From the NCBI RefSeq assembly GCF_000177195.2, contig NC_015953.1, positions 5,642,001 to 5,706,000 of the forward strand: 64,000 nt of DNA, written 5' to 3'. The position numbers were made by a program, and so were the translations under genes. A model generated the notes under the pieces. It saw only the letters and a program-made list of their open reading frames with translations. It made no database searches and was not told where the DNA came from. Shown here piece by piece: positions 27,853 through 35,635 of this stretch. Position 1 is the first letter of the stretch. Every line of letters starts with the position of its first letter. Source of the DNA: Streptomyces sp. SirexAA-E. GTDB lineage: Bacteria; Actinomycetota; Actinomycetes; Streptomycetales; Streptomycetaceae.

Positions 27853-28709
27853 AGCGATCCCAGCAACCTTTCCATGAAGTCGAGCGACTCTCGCGAGGGG
27901 AGAGCCTGCGAACGGATAATCCCATAGCGAGCGGCGGCGAGAGTTGTCTGTTCCGGCTCAGTCTGAAGGGCGCTGGCGCCTTGCGCCTCTGTGTAGACGA
28001 ACCTCTTTCCGTCCTTACGGGCAATGACCGTGAAGGCGCCGTCCACCCCCGCGTTGTACTCGCGTTCGGTCGGCATGACCTGGATCTCGACGTTCTGTTT
28101 CTCCCCGATCAGCAGCAGCTGCTCCAGCTGCCCCCGATGTACAGACGTGCCGCCCCAAGGGTGCCGAAGCGCCGACTCTTCGAGGACAAAACTCAGAAGT
28201 GGAGCAGGCCAGCGGTTGAAGATGTTCTGCCTGGTCAGGCGGGCCGTCACGCGCTGTTCGATGGTCTCCTGGTCAAGAACCGGGCGGCGCATGGCGAGTA
28301 CGGCCCGCATGTACTCCTCCGTCTGAAGCAGACCGTTGAGTACATGTGTGTCGTACACGAGCAGTTCGACGGCCTCCTTCTCCAGCTTCGCCATCCCCTG
28401 GAAGAAGACCGGGTACTGAGCCCGCTCCATCTGCTCCATCCACACGGTCAGCAGTCCCTCTGCCCCCAGCACCTCATCCGCCTGCTCGATCGCCCGGGGT
28501 GACGGAATCCGCCGCCCCTGCTCGAACGACGCGATGCTGGAGGCCGAGTACCCCAATCGCCGCCCCAACTCCTCGCGTTCCATGCCCGCACGCACCCGCA
28601 GGGTCTTCAGGCTCTGGCCGAAGGCGGTGACGATGCCCTGGCCGGACTTGTCCGCCGCCGTGCGGCCTCCGGAGCCGTCGTCGTTCTCCCAGCTGTCGCC
28701 GAAGTTCAT
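27849..28709 (-). CDS. XRE-family regulator with C-terminal DUF5753 domain
   Basis: 286 aa from ATG 28709, which has GAGAGG upstream; an upstream in-frame GTG at 28775 would add 22 residues without homology-like character. The HTH is at residues ~30-85 (LGRRLGYSASSIASFEQG), followed by the ~170-residue DUF5753 region (VLNGLLQTEEYMRA, then the RQNIFNR and FVLEESALR segments). This is the regulator half of a WhiJ-like pair with the overlapping DUF397 gene. The RsbW-like ATPase gene is divergent, completing the usual streptomycete trio that modulates development or antibiotic production. Confidence 0.93.
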   Translation of the reverse strand: MNFGDSWENDDGSGGRTAADKSGQGIVTAFGQSLKTLRVRAGMEREELGRRLGYSASSIASFEQGRRIPSPRAIEQADEVLGAEGLLTVWMEQMERAQYPVFFQGMAKLEKEAVELLVYDTHVLNGLLQTEEYMRAVLAMRRPVLDQETIEQRVTARLTRQNIFNRWPAPLLSFVLEESALRHPWGGTSVHRGQLEQLLLIGEKQNVEIQVMPTEREYNAGVDGAFTVIARKDGKRFVYTEAQGASALQTEPEQTTLAAARYGIIRSQALPSRESLDFMERLLGSL

Positions 28710-28912
28710 CGTTGCCCTCTCGCCCACCACCGCGGTTGCCGCCTCCGGGCCCGTACGCTCGGTCACCCTCACCACCTCCCTGGCTCAACGCCCGGCCAAG
28801 CGCGTCCGTCACGCCGCGCGTCTCGTACCCGTACCGATGTCACGCGTACAACTGGACGGCGTCGGGGCGTCACCGCTGGCCACGCTACGCGCCCGGCGGG
28901 ACCGTGGTCGGC

Positions 28913-29422
28913 ATGACGAGTGAGCACGGCAGCCTCAGCGGACCCGCCCGAACCACCCGGCCCACGGGCCGGTTGACCTCCCCGCACCCACCGGTGGACC
29001 GGACCTTCGAGATGCGTTTCACCTCCACACCCCGAGGTGCCCGCCTCGCACGGAGACTGGTGGCCCACCGGCTGGACACCTGGGGGATCCCGTACGGCAG
29101 CCGTGTGCACGACGCGATCGTGCTGGTGGCCGCCGAGCTCGCCGTCAACGCCGTCCGGCACGGCCACGTCCCGGGCAGGGACTTCCACCTGCGACTGGAT
29201 GCGGTCACACACCCTCGGACCGTCCGGATCGAGGTCACCGACACCCGCGCCGAACGAGTGCCGCCCCACCCGGCGCACGTGCGGGTCCCGGAGGCCGAGG
29301 ACACCGGAGGCCGGGGGCTCCTCCTCGTCGCCGGGCTCGCCTCCCGCTGGGGCTGGCATCCGCGGGCGGACGGTCCGGGCAAGACGGTGTGGGCGGAATG
29401 CGGGCTCACACCTTCCGGGTGA
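28913..29422 (+). CDS. RsbW/SpoIIAB-like ATP-binding regulatory protein
   Basis: 169 aa from ATG 28913; the upstream extension of the frame is proline/arginine-rich and not protein-like. It has a GHKL ATPase fold: N-box VAAELAVNAVRHG near residue 75, a shortened G1 region (VTDTRAERVP) and the GGRGLLLVAGLASRWG G2 segment near 133. Such stand-alone ATPases act as anti-sigma or anti-anti-sigma kinases. It is divergent from the XRE/DUF397 pair, and the three form a standard Streptomyces module. The 167 bases after it (29423-29589) show nothing coding. Confidence 0.9.
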   Translation: MTSEHGSLSGPARTTRPTGRLTSPHPPVDRTFEMRFTSTPRGARLARRLVAHRLDTWGIPYGSRVHDAIVLVAAELAVNAVRHGHVPGRDFHLRLDAVTHPRTVRIEVTDTRAERVPPHPAHVRVPEAEDTGGRGLLLVAGLASRWGWHPRADGPGKTVWAECGLTPSG

Positions 29423-29589
29423 CGTCGGGCAGGACGGAGCCCGTGTCGGACCGTCCGGCCCCTCGCACAGGCTCGCCGGCCTACGGGAGCCCAGCCGGTG
29501 TGGGTGGGCCGGGCCGGCGGGCAGGCGGGCACGCGCATCAGGTCGCCACCGAGAGGGACATGGCCGGGTCGAGCGCCGTTCGTGGCCGC

Positions 29590-30024
29590 TCAGTCGAGAC
29601 AGAACTCGTTGCCCTCGACGTCCTGCATCCCGAGGCACGACTCGTTGACCCCGTCGGCGAGCAGCATCTGCCCGCGTACCGCGCCGAGGGCGACCAGTCG
29701 TGCGCACTCGGCCTCCAGCGCGGCCAGGCGTTCCTCACCCACGAGTCCGGTGCCGATCCGTACGTCGAGGTGCACCCGGTTCTTGACGGCCTTGCCTTCG
29801 GGAACGCGCTGGAAGAACAGGCGCGGGCCCACACCCGAGGGATCGACGCAGGCGAACGCCGCGCCCTGACGCTCGGGCGGCAGCGTGCGACCGAAGGCGT
29901 CCCACGTGTCGAAGCCCTTCGGCGGCGGCGGTACGACATACCCCAACACCTCGCACCAGAAACGGGCGACGCGCTCGGGTTCCGCGCAGTCGAAGGTGAT
30001 CTGGAACTGCCTGATCGACGTCAT
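29590..30024 (-). CDS. VOC (glyoxalase/bleomycin-resistance-like) superfamily protein
   Basis: 144 aa. One VOC unit pair: FQITFDCAEPERVARFWCEVLGY at the N-terminus and a C-terminal MQDVEGNEFCLD metal-site strand. The HLDVRI segment near residue 85 carries a potential ligand His. Paralogues of this type are numerous in streptomycetes and mostly uncharacterised; roles range from dioxygenase or isomerase to drug sequestration. It lies 25 bases downstream of the frameshifted gene at the end of the conflict-type operon and could be read through, but it has no clear Shine-Dalgarno sequence. Confidence 0.88.
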   Translation of the reverse strand: MTSIRQFQITFDCAEPERVARFWCEVLGYVVPPPPKGFDTWDAFGRTLPPERQGAAFACVDPSGVGPRLFFQRVPEGKAVKNRVHLDVRIGTGLVGEERLAALEAECARLVALGAVRGQMLLADGVNESCLGMQDVEGNEFCLD

Positions 30025-30049
30025 CGGGCCATCGTAGGGTCGCGGCGGC

Positions 30050-30378
30050 TCAATCCCATGGGACTTTCTCGATCACGGTCTCCCCGAAGCGCCACACACC
30101 CCGGTTGCCGAACGCCTCCGCACGCAGACCCGCCTCCCAGGCGATCCGCGCGGCCCGGGCCTGCGGCACGTCGGGGTACTCCTCGGGTCGGACCTCTACG
30201 TAACCGCCCCGGCCGCCGGAGTACGCGCGCAGGGCAGCACGCAGCTTCTTCTCCTGCGCCTCCTGGGGAGAAAGAGCCCCGCCATCGCACCCAGCACGTA
30301 GCCGCCGATGCCGATCCCCAGGAGGACGGGATGGCGCGCACGCTTTCGCCGCTCTTCGTCCGTCGCCACGCCGCTCAC
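30050..30378 (-). pseudogene. Small membrane protein gene split by an apparent frameshift
   Basis: GTG 30378 with a good GGAGAGG before it opens a reading frame: VSGVATDEERRKRARHPV, then a hydrophobic segment (LLGIGIGGYVLGAMAGLFL). It then degenerates into an Arg run. In the -1 frame, from ~30270, sound protein text resumes (SPQEAQEKKLRAALRAYSGG, then YVEVRPEEYP, and GVWRFGETVIEKVPWD) and stops at 30050. Joining the two at the TTTCTCCCC tract (~30265-30275) gives a ~109-aa single-span membrane protein with a cytoplasmic tail. The break may be a real mutation, a programmed slip or a sequencing error. It lies 28 bases after the CorA-like gene and is probably the last gene of that operon. Family not recognised. 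Confidence 0.6.
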
Positions 30379-30406
30379 GTCGCCTCTCCGTTCCCGGGGG
30401 GCGCCG

Positions 30407-31681
30407 CTACTGCCTGCCCGCCCCGCGCAGCGACGAGAGCACCAACCGCCCGTACCGCGTCGCCAGAGCGCCGGCCGTGGCGGCGACGGTGAGTCCGAGC
30501 GCGATGAGGAGATGGCGGAGGGAGTCGTCGCCGAGTACCTGGAGCACACCGAGAGCCGTACCGAGCGGCAGGCCCAGAATCGTGAGCAGCCCCAGCGCGC
30601 CGCTGATCTGCTGGCTCTCCTGCGTCTGGACCAGGCGGCTGTAGTCAGCAGCCTCCGCGAGGATCTCGGTGAAGCGTGCGGGCAGCCGGTGCTGGTTCTG
30701 GAAGGCGAGGAGAAGCTCGTTGGCGGGTCCGTGGGCGGTGAGGTGCTGGCGCCAGTACGTGCTTCGGAATCCGGCGATGTTCCGTTCGAGCGTGGCCACA
30801 CGGCGTGCCAGCCTCGCGCCGTCGAAGACCTCCGAGAGCTCGTCGGTGAGTTCGTCGATGTGGTCCCGCTGGAGCGAGCCGAGCAGGAGGGCGTCAAGGT
30901 AGACGGTGCGGGAGTGCAGCGCGCCGAACTCGTAGAAATCACCGTCCCCCGTGTCGGCACGGTGTCCCAGGAAAGCGGCGCCTTGCCGCAGGACCATGGC
31001 ACTCCAGTCCGCCGAGACGCGCACGGTGCAGTCGGACTGTTCCGCGGCGATCTCAGGGGCCAGCGGGAAGTCGGCCGGGTTCGAACGCGAGGCCAGCTGC
31101 CACAGCCAGCGGTCCGCGGTAGCCGGCAGAGCCCCTTCGAGACCGAGGCGAAGCGTGGGGGTGTGCGCCGCCGTGGGGGTCATGAAGGCGACGGAGTACG
31201 GACGGGCGATGGCGAAGGGCCCCGGCCCCTCCCGTAGGTCGGCGATGCCGGACAGAAGGGCCCTGGGATCCAGCAGGCCGGTGAGCGGATCGGGCTCGGC
31301 GGTCGGCCGTCCGGCTACCGCGCGCAGGACGGGCAGCAGCGGACTCGTCACCGTGAAGTGCAGGACGGCGAGGGCGTGTTCGGGGTGGCGGGCGGTGGAG
31401 GCGCGAAGCAGCTCCATGCCGATGAGACGCAGCCCGTCCTGCTCCACCGACTCCGGGCGGTGCCAGCGGCGGGGCCGTCCTGGACTCCCGTACAGGACGC
31501 GTGCGGAGGCCGGAGCGAAATAGGTGGCACGGGTCGCGGTGTCGGTGCGGCGCCTGCCCGCCTCGAACGGGAACGGTCCCTCGGCCCAGTCGGGTGTCCG
31601 CAGCAGCCGGACGGGGACGATGACGGTCAGTTCCTGACGCGCACCGGTCACCCCTTCGAGCGGCGGGGCGGCGGCGGTCAT
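30407..31681 (-). CDS. Putative membrane effector with CorA-like C-terminal hairpin
   Basis: 424 aa, start overlapping the preceding small gene (ATGA). The N-terminal ~270 residues are a soluble alpha/beta region that I do not recognise (begins ELTVIVPVRLLRTPDW). Residues ~275-370 are mostly helical with coiled-coil-like spacing (DELTDELSEVFDGARLARRV). Two hydrophobic segments follow: SGALGLLTILGLPLGTALGV and LIALGLTVAATAGALA, then a short basic tail. Soluble domain, long helix and two terminal membrane spans is the layout of CorA-type channels and of several predicted pore-forming toxins of NTPase-based conflict systems (CATRA-like proteins come to mind). The GMN signature of CorA is absent. 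The effector role is inference from context. Confidence 0.75.
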   Translation of the reverse strand: MTAAAPPLEGVTGARQELTVIVPVRLLRTPDWAEGPFPFEAGRRRTDTATRATYFAPASARVLYGSPGRPRRWHRPESVEQDGLRLIGMELLRASTARHPEHALAVLHFTVTSPLLPVLRAVAGRPTAEPDPLTGLLDPRALLSGIADLREGPGPFAIARPYSVAFMTPTAAHTPTLRLGLEGALPATADRWLWQLASRSNPADFPLAPEIAAEQSDCTVRVSADWSAMVLRQGAAFLGHRADTGDGDFYEFGALHSRTVYLDALLLGSLQRDHIDELTDELSEVFDGARLARRVATLERNIAGFRSTYWRQHLTAHGPANELLLAFQNQHRLPARFTEILAEAADYSRLVQTQESQQISGALGLLTILGLPLGTALGVLQVLGDDSLRHLLIALGLTVAATAGALATRYGRLVLSSLRGAGRQ

Positions 31682-31941
31682 GCGTAGTACTCCGACGGGT
31701 CGGGCTGGTCCAGACGGATGACGAACTCGGCTCGTCCCGGGATCTCGGCCGACACATGGAAGCGAACGGACTCTCCGATGCGGATGGTCCGGAACCCCTC
31801 CGTCACGATCTGCCGGTAGTCGAAGCCGTAGTACCGCTGGTCCTCGTCGTCCTGAACCGTGTAGGCGCCGGAGGTTCCGTTCGCCCCGCCGCCGGTCTGC
31901 CGTCTGTCGACCACGGTGCCGTGGCGCGCCTCACCGTTCAC
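31678..31941 (-). CDS. Small cold-shock-like OB-fold protein
   Basis: 87 aa from GTG 31941, which overlaps the NACHT stop (GTGA); its own stop overlaps the next start (ATGA). The strand pattern matches a divergent cold-shock/OB fold: HGTVVDRR (beta-1), GAYTVQDDEDQRYYGFDYRQI in place of the nucleic-acid-binding GYGFI...FVHYSAI strands, then EGFRTIRIGESVRFHV and AEFVIRLDQPD. Aromatic residues (YY, F, Y) on strand 2-3 are consistent with nucleic-acid binding. Its position, coupled between the NTPase and the membrane protein, suggests a sensor or adaptor for RNA/DNA in the same system. Fold assignment is by eye and moderate. Confidence 0.72.
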   Translation of the reverse strand: MNGEARHGTVVDRRQTGGGANGTSGAYTVQDDEDQRYYGFDYRQIVTEGFRTIRIGESVRFHVSAEIPGRAEFVIRLDQPDPSEYYA

Positions 31942-34607
31942 ACCACCGTCTCCTTCGCGTCGTCGAGGTCCTTCACGCAGCGGAAGCCGACCGCGCTGCT
32001 GGCACCGCCCTTGCGGTAGAGGCCCTTGCTGCTCGTCTGCACCGCGCGCATCGGGTTGTCGTAACTGCCGCCGCAGATGACGGCCAGGCCGGGGTCGTCG
32101 AGGCTGCTCGACGTCCATTCCCAGCAGTTGCCCACCATCTCGTCGATCCCGAACGGCGAGCGGTTGCCCGGGTGTTCGTTTACCGGGGTCGGCCATGCCC
32201 TGCGTACGGCGTCTTCCGCGAAGTCCCGGTACCACGCCTGATAGGTCACCAACGGTCGTCCCACCCACGAGTCCGCGCAGTTGACGAGTGCGCTGTCGGG
32301 CCGGTCGCCCCAGGGGAACAGGCGGCCGTCCGTACCGCGTGCGGCGGCTTCCCACTCCAGCGAGGTGGGCAGTCGTTTGCCCTCGAAGGCGGCGAACGCG
32401 AACGCGTCCCACCAGCTCACGCAGACGGCCGGGTGCCCGGCATAGCGGGGATCCACGTAGTAGTCGGGTTTGCGCAACTGTTGGCTCCCGGGCCGGTGCG
32501 AGACGCCGTCCGGCTGTTCGGGGTGGTCCCAGCGCGAGGTGCCGTCGCTGTCGAGCGCGTCGAGGAAGCGCCGGTAGCGCGCGGCCGTCACCGGGTGCCG
32601 GTCGAAGCGCACGGGACGCGGGACGCGGCGGAGGAGCAACCGCTCCGCCGGCCCGACGAGATACGTCCCCGCAGGCAATACGCGGTCGTCCGTCCCGGGG
32701 GCGCCGGGAAGGCCCGCCAGGAAGGCGCGCACCTGCTCCGTGAGGAAGGCTCCGCCCGGGATGTCCGCAGCCGCGTCGCGGTTCTCCGGCACGGCGAGAT
32801 ACCGCGCGGCCAGCAGTTCCTGGTACGCGGTGTGGACGAAGGCGACCTCGTCCGTGCCGACGGAGCGGAGCAGAGGGCCGAGCACACAGGCGTCGGCTTC
32901 GAGGCGGCCACCGGTGAACGCGTCCGGCCCCAGCGTCCTGTGCAGGTCGAGGAGGGAGAAGACGGTCCGGTCGGTGAGGAAGGCCTGTCCGAAACAGGCG
33001 GGCAGACGCCCTTCGATGTCCGGCCGCCCCCGGTCGGCGAGGACCTGGGTGATGTGCCCGCCCAGAAGATCGGCGAAGGGACGCCCGGGAGGTACCTCCA
33101 GCGACGCGGTGAGGCGCTTCTCCAGCGGTGTCGAAGGCTGCGTCGCATCGGTCTCGACGAGCCGTACGAGATGGAAGTGCGGGACCCTCGCCGGGTCCAC
33201 CCCGTTGGCGTACATCTGCTCGACCAGTTGCTCGGAGCGTCCTGCGCCGCTGTCCAGCAGCTGGCGTATCTGGGGCGAGTCGGCCAGGAAGGACACCCGT
33301 GAACTCATGATCACCGAGGACTCGGCCGACAGGACGGCGGCGAGGTCCGCGAAGAGCCGTAGGAAGCCCGCGGGGCTCGGTTCGTCGACGCCTTCGTCGA
33401 CGGCGTCCAGCACGCAGAGCGCGGTGCCCGACCGGATCAGGTAGAGGAAGAGCTCATAGGCCCGGGAGCGGTCGGACGCCATGGACGGCGCCAGGAGCCG
33501 CGCGGCGTACTCCGAGAACGGCTCGTCCTTCGGCTTGAGGCCGAGGTCGAAGTAGAAGCGGAAACGGCGGGCCGTGGGATCGACCGCCAGCGAGCGGAGC
33601 AGCGTGCTCTTCCCGCTCCCGGGGCGGCCTGTGACCAGCACGTTCGCGCTGCCGCGGGCGAGCCGGGCCAGCAGCTCCGCCGCATCCTCGGACTCGGTCA
33701 TCCGGGGCTCACCTGTGCGCGTGTCCGTGGACAGGACGGCGGCCCTGACGGGTGCGGCTCCACCGGCCGGCGAGGACGCGGCCGTGGAGGCGACACCGCC
33801 GAGGTGGGCCTCGAGATCGACGAGGGTGTCGACGAAGCCGTCGTAGCGGACGATCCGGAAGTCCAGGCCGAGCAGCCGGCGCAGAGCGTCCGACGGGGCA
33901 CGGTCGTGGCCGTCCTCCAGGACGACGAACCTGGTGAGCTTGGGCAACCGGGTACGCAGCAACTCACCGCCGCTGGAGGCGAGTACGGTGCTCAGGTCGT
34001 CGGCGTCGCGGGAGAGCATGAGTTCCACGTACTCGAACCGCATGCCCGATTCCCGGCAGAACAGCTGGTAGACGGTGTCGGGGCTGAGGACGAAGCGCTT
34101 GGCCTGCCGGTAGCCGAGCGTGACGTAGAGCCCCGCGAGGAACTCGCAGCGCCGGGCCACCTCGGGCGCCATGTCCGGTTCCCCGCCGGTGAGCGCGGCG
34201 CTTCCCGTGTTCGTGAACCAGACCAGTACGTCGACGAGGCGGCGTACCGCCAGCAGGCCGTCCTCGTCCCGGATGTCGTAGCCGTCGTGCGAGGAACGGT
34301 TGCGCAGTCTGCGGATGTCTTCCAGCGCGTCCATCACCGTGCTGCTGCGGATGTGCGGTCGGCAGCGCTTGACCAGGTCGTTGAGCGCCTTGGTCGAAGG
34401 GTCGCCCTCGATGGCGTGGTGGCGCCACAGCTCCTTGAGCAGCTTCTCGGTGAGTTTGCCGACGAGCGCGACGGCGTTCTCGGGATAGCCGTCGTCGAGC
34501 GAACGCAAGGGGCGTTCGAGGTCCAGTCCCAGGTGGTCCGCGATGCGTGAGTGGTCGTCCAGCTCGCTTCGGAGGCGCCGTAACCGTTCGTCGACCACCG
34601 TGCTCAT
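31938..34607 (-). CDS. HEPN-NACHT-FGE STAND ATPase, predicted conflict/defence sensor
   Basis: 889 aa. Residues 1-140 are helical and contain R102-N-R-S-S-H107, the RNxxxH motif of catalytic HEPN ribonucleases. Residues 150-270 are an alpha/beta segment I do not recognise. The NACHT-type STAND NTPase covers ~305-610: Walker A GRPGSGKST at 327-335, Walker B LCVLDAVDE at 397-405, the sensor-like MSSRVSF at 434-440 and the NLR-style FVHTAYQELLAARYL at 590-603. Residues ~640-889 are a formylglycine-generating-enzyme/SUMF1 (C-lectin-fold) domain (GTYLVGP, FPWGD, EMVGNCWEW, VGFRCV). FGE domains on NTPases usually act as ligand-recognition modules, not sulfatase activators. A plausible model is invader sensing by the FGE end, NTP-driven oligomerisation and HEPN RNA cleavage. 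Overlaps on both sides place it in a methyltransferase/NACHT/OB/membrane-protein operon. Confidence 0.85.
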   Translation of the reverse strand: MSTVVDERLRRLRSELDDHSRIADHLGLDLERPLRSLDDGYPENAVALVGKLTEKLLKELWRHHAIEGDPSTKALNDLVKRCRPHIRSSTVMDALEDIRRLRNRSSHDGYDIRDEDGLLAVRRLVDVLVWFTNTGSAALTGGEPDMAPEVARRCEFLAGLYVTLGYRQAKRFVLSPDTVYQLFCRESGMRFEYVELMLSRDADDLSTVLASSGGELLRTRLPKLTRFVVLEDGHDRAPSDALRRLLGLDFRIVRYDGFVDTLVDLEAHLGGVASTAASSPAGGAAPVRAAVLSTDTRTGEPRMTESEDAAELLARLARGSANVLVTGRPGSGKSTLLRSLAVDPTARRFRFYFDLGLKPKDEPFSEYAARLLAPSMASDRSRAYELFLYLIRSGTALCVLDAVDEGVDEPSPAGFLRLFADLAAVLSAESSVIMSSRVSFLADSPQIRQLLDSGAGRSEQLVEQMYANGVDPARVPHFHLVRLVETDATQPSTPLEKRLTASLEVPPGRPFADLLGGHITQVLADRGRPDIEGRLPACFGQAFLTDRTVFSLLDLHRTLGPDAFTGGRLEADACVLGPLLRSVGTDEVAFVHTAYQELLAARYLAVPENRDAAADIPGGAFLTEQVRAFLAGLPGAPGTDDRVLPAGTYLVGPAERLLLRRVPRPVRFDRHPVTAARYRRFLDALDSDGTSRWDHPEQPDGVSHRPGSQQLRKPDYYVDPRYAGHPAVCVSWWDAFAFAAFEGKRLPTSLEWEAAARGTDGRLFPWGDRPDSALVNCADSWVGRPLVTYQAWYRDFAEDAVRRAWPTPVNEHPGNRSPFGIDEMVGNCWEWTSSSLDDPGLAVICGGSYDNPMRAVQTSSKGLYRKGGASSAVGFRCVKDLDDAKETVV

Positions 34608-35389
34608 CCGGCCTCGCCCCGTACTCGGCCCAGCTCTCCCAGAGCGAACGCGAACCGGTCGGGAAAGACCAGGACGGGGTCGGGATGCGCGGCGCGCATC
34701 TCCTCGATCCCGTCCTCGATCTCGCTGTCGCTGAACGTGGAAAGCAAGGACATGTAGCGGGCGCGCACCATGCCGAAGTACTTGTCACGGTCGATGCGCA
34801 GCTCGTGCTCGACATGGCTGAGACCCGCGTCCAGCCCTGCCGCCGTCAGGTGCTCCACGATGTCGGCGGGGTCGGGCTGCAACTCCTCGAACCGGGCCAG
34901 CGCCGCCCTGAACAGTGGGTACCGGATCGTCGCCGGAAGCATCACCACGAGCAGCCTGCCCCCGGGCGCCAGACGATCGGCCAGGCCGCGCAGCGTACGG
35001 GCCGGGTCGGGCAGGTGGTGCACCGACTCCTTCAGCCACACCGCGTCCAGCCGCTCGTACGGCAGCTCGGTCCGCTTCTCGGCGATGTCTTCGGCGGAGG
35101 CGACGATCGGCCTCAGCCCTGGCGGGGCCGGCGTGCCGATCTGGCGCAGCATCCCCTCGGACGGATCGACGCACAGGACGGGGTGATCGGGCCTGACGGT
35201 ACGGACTATCTCGCGGGCGAACAGCCCCGTGCCGCAACCGATATCGGCCGTCCGGTCGGTGGCGGTCAGCCGCAGTGCCTCGGCGATGCGGGCGGACATC
35301 CAGGGGATGTAGTCCGGCCCGTAGACCCAGTGCTCGTCGTACTCGGCGGCCAACTCGTCGTAGTGCACCCGCACATCGCGCCGCTCCAC
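34604..35389 (-). CDS. Class I SAM-dependent methyltransferase
   Basis: 261 aa. Rossmann-fold methyltransferase of the UbiE/Methyltransf_11 type: motif I ADIGCGTGLF near residue 49, the acidic VDPSEGM after beta-2 near 74, DAVWLKESVHHL near 115 as motif II/post-II, and LAPGGRLLVVMLP near 139. The stop overlaps the NACHT-FGE start (ATGA), so it is co-translated with that gene and probably belongs to the same system. Its substrate (a small molecule, protein or nucleic acid) cannot be told; there is no DNA-methylase DPPY/NPPF motif, so it is unlikely to be a DNA base methylase. The 246 bases upstream hold the presumed operon promoter and a weak hairpin (35609-35629) behind metE. Confidence 0.88.
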   Translation of the reverse strand: MERRDVRVHYDELAAEYDEHWVYGPDYIPWMSARIAEALRLTATDRTADIGCGTGLFAREIVRTVRPDHPVLCVDPSEGMLRQIGTPAPPGLRPIVASAEDIAEKRTELPYERLDAVWLKESVHHLPDPARTLRGLADRLAPGGRLLVVMLPATIRYPLFRAALARFEELQPDPADIVEHLTAAGLDAGLSHVEHELRIDRDKYFGMVRARYMSLLSTFSDSEIEDGIEEMRAAHPDPVLVFPDRFAFALGELGRVRGEAG

Positions 35390-35635
35390 GGTGCCCCCTC
35401 GTGTGTCGCCGACGCCGTCACCCGTGCGGGCGTCGCACCCGGCCAGGCTATCGCGGGGTGCGCGGTCGGCGACACCCGGTAACGCGTCACGGGGCTCGCG
35501 GCCGACCGTGTTTTGCCCCGTGAAGTCGCTGCCACGTTCGATAGATGACGGGGCGTCAGGTGTGGACGCTACGCGCAGGACCGGGCAGGGAAGGCCGCAG
35601 CCGCCCCGCCCGGTCCCCGGATCACCGGGTACGGG

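Noticed and set aside
31938..34607. Diversity-generating retroelement next to the FGE domain
   Set aside because: No reverse transcriptase, accessory protein or template repeat was found in the window.
34604..35389. DNA methylase of a restriction or BREX-like system
   Set aside because: The protein is a small-molecule type Methyltransf_11 fold without DPPY/NPPF or a target-recognition domain.
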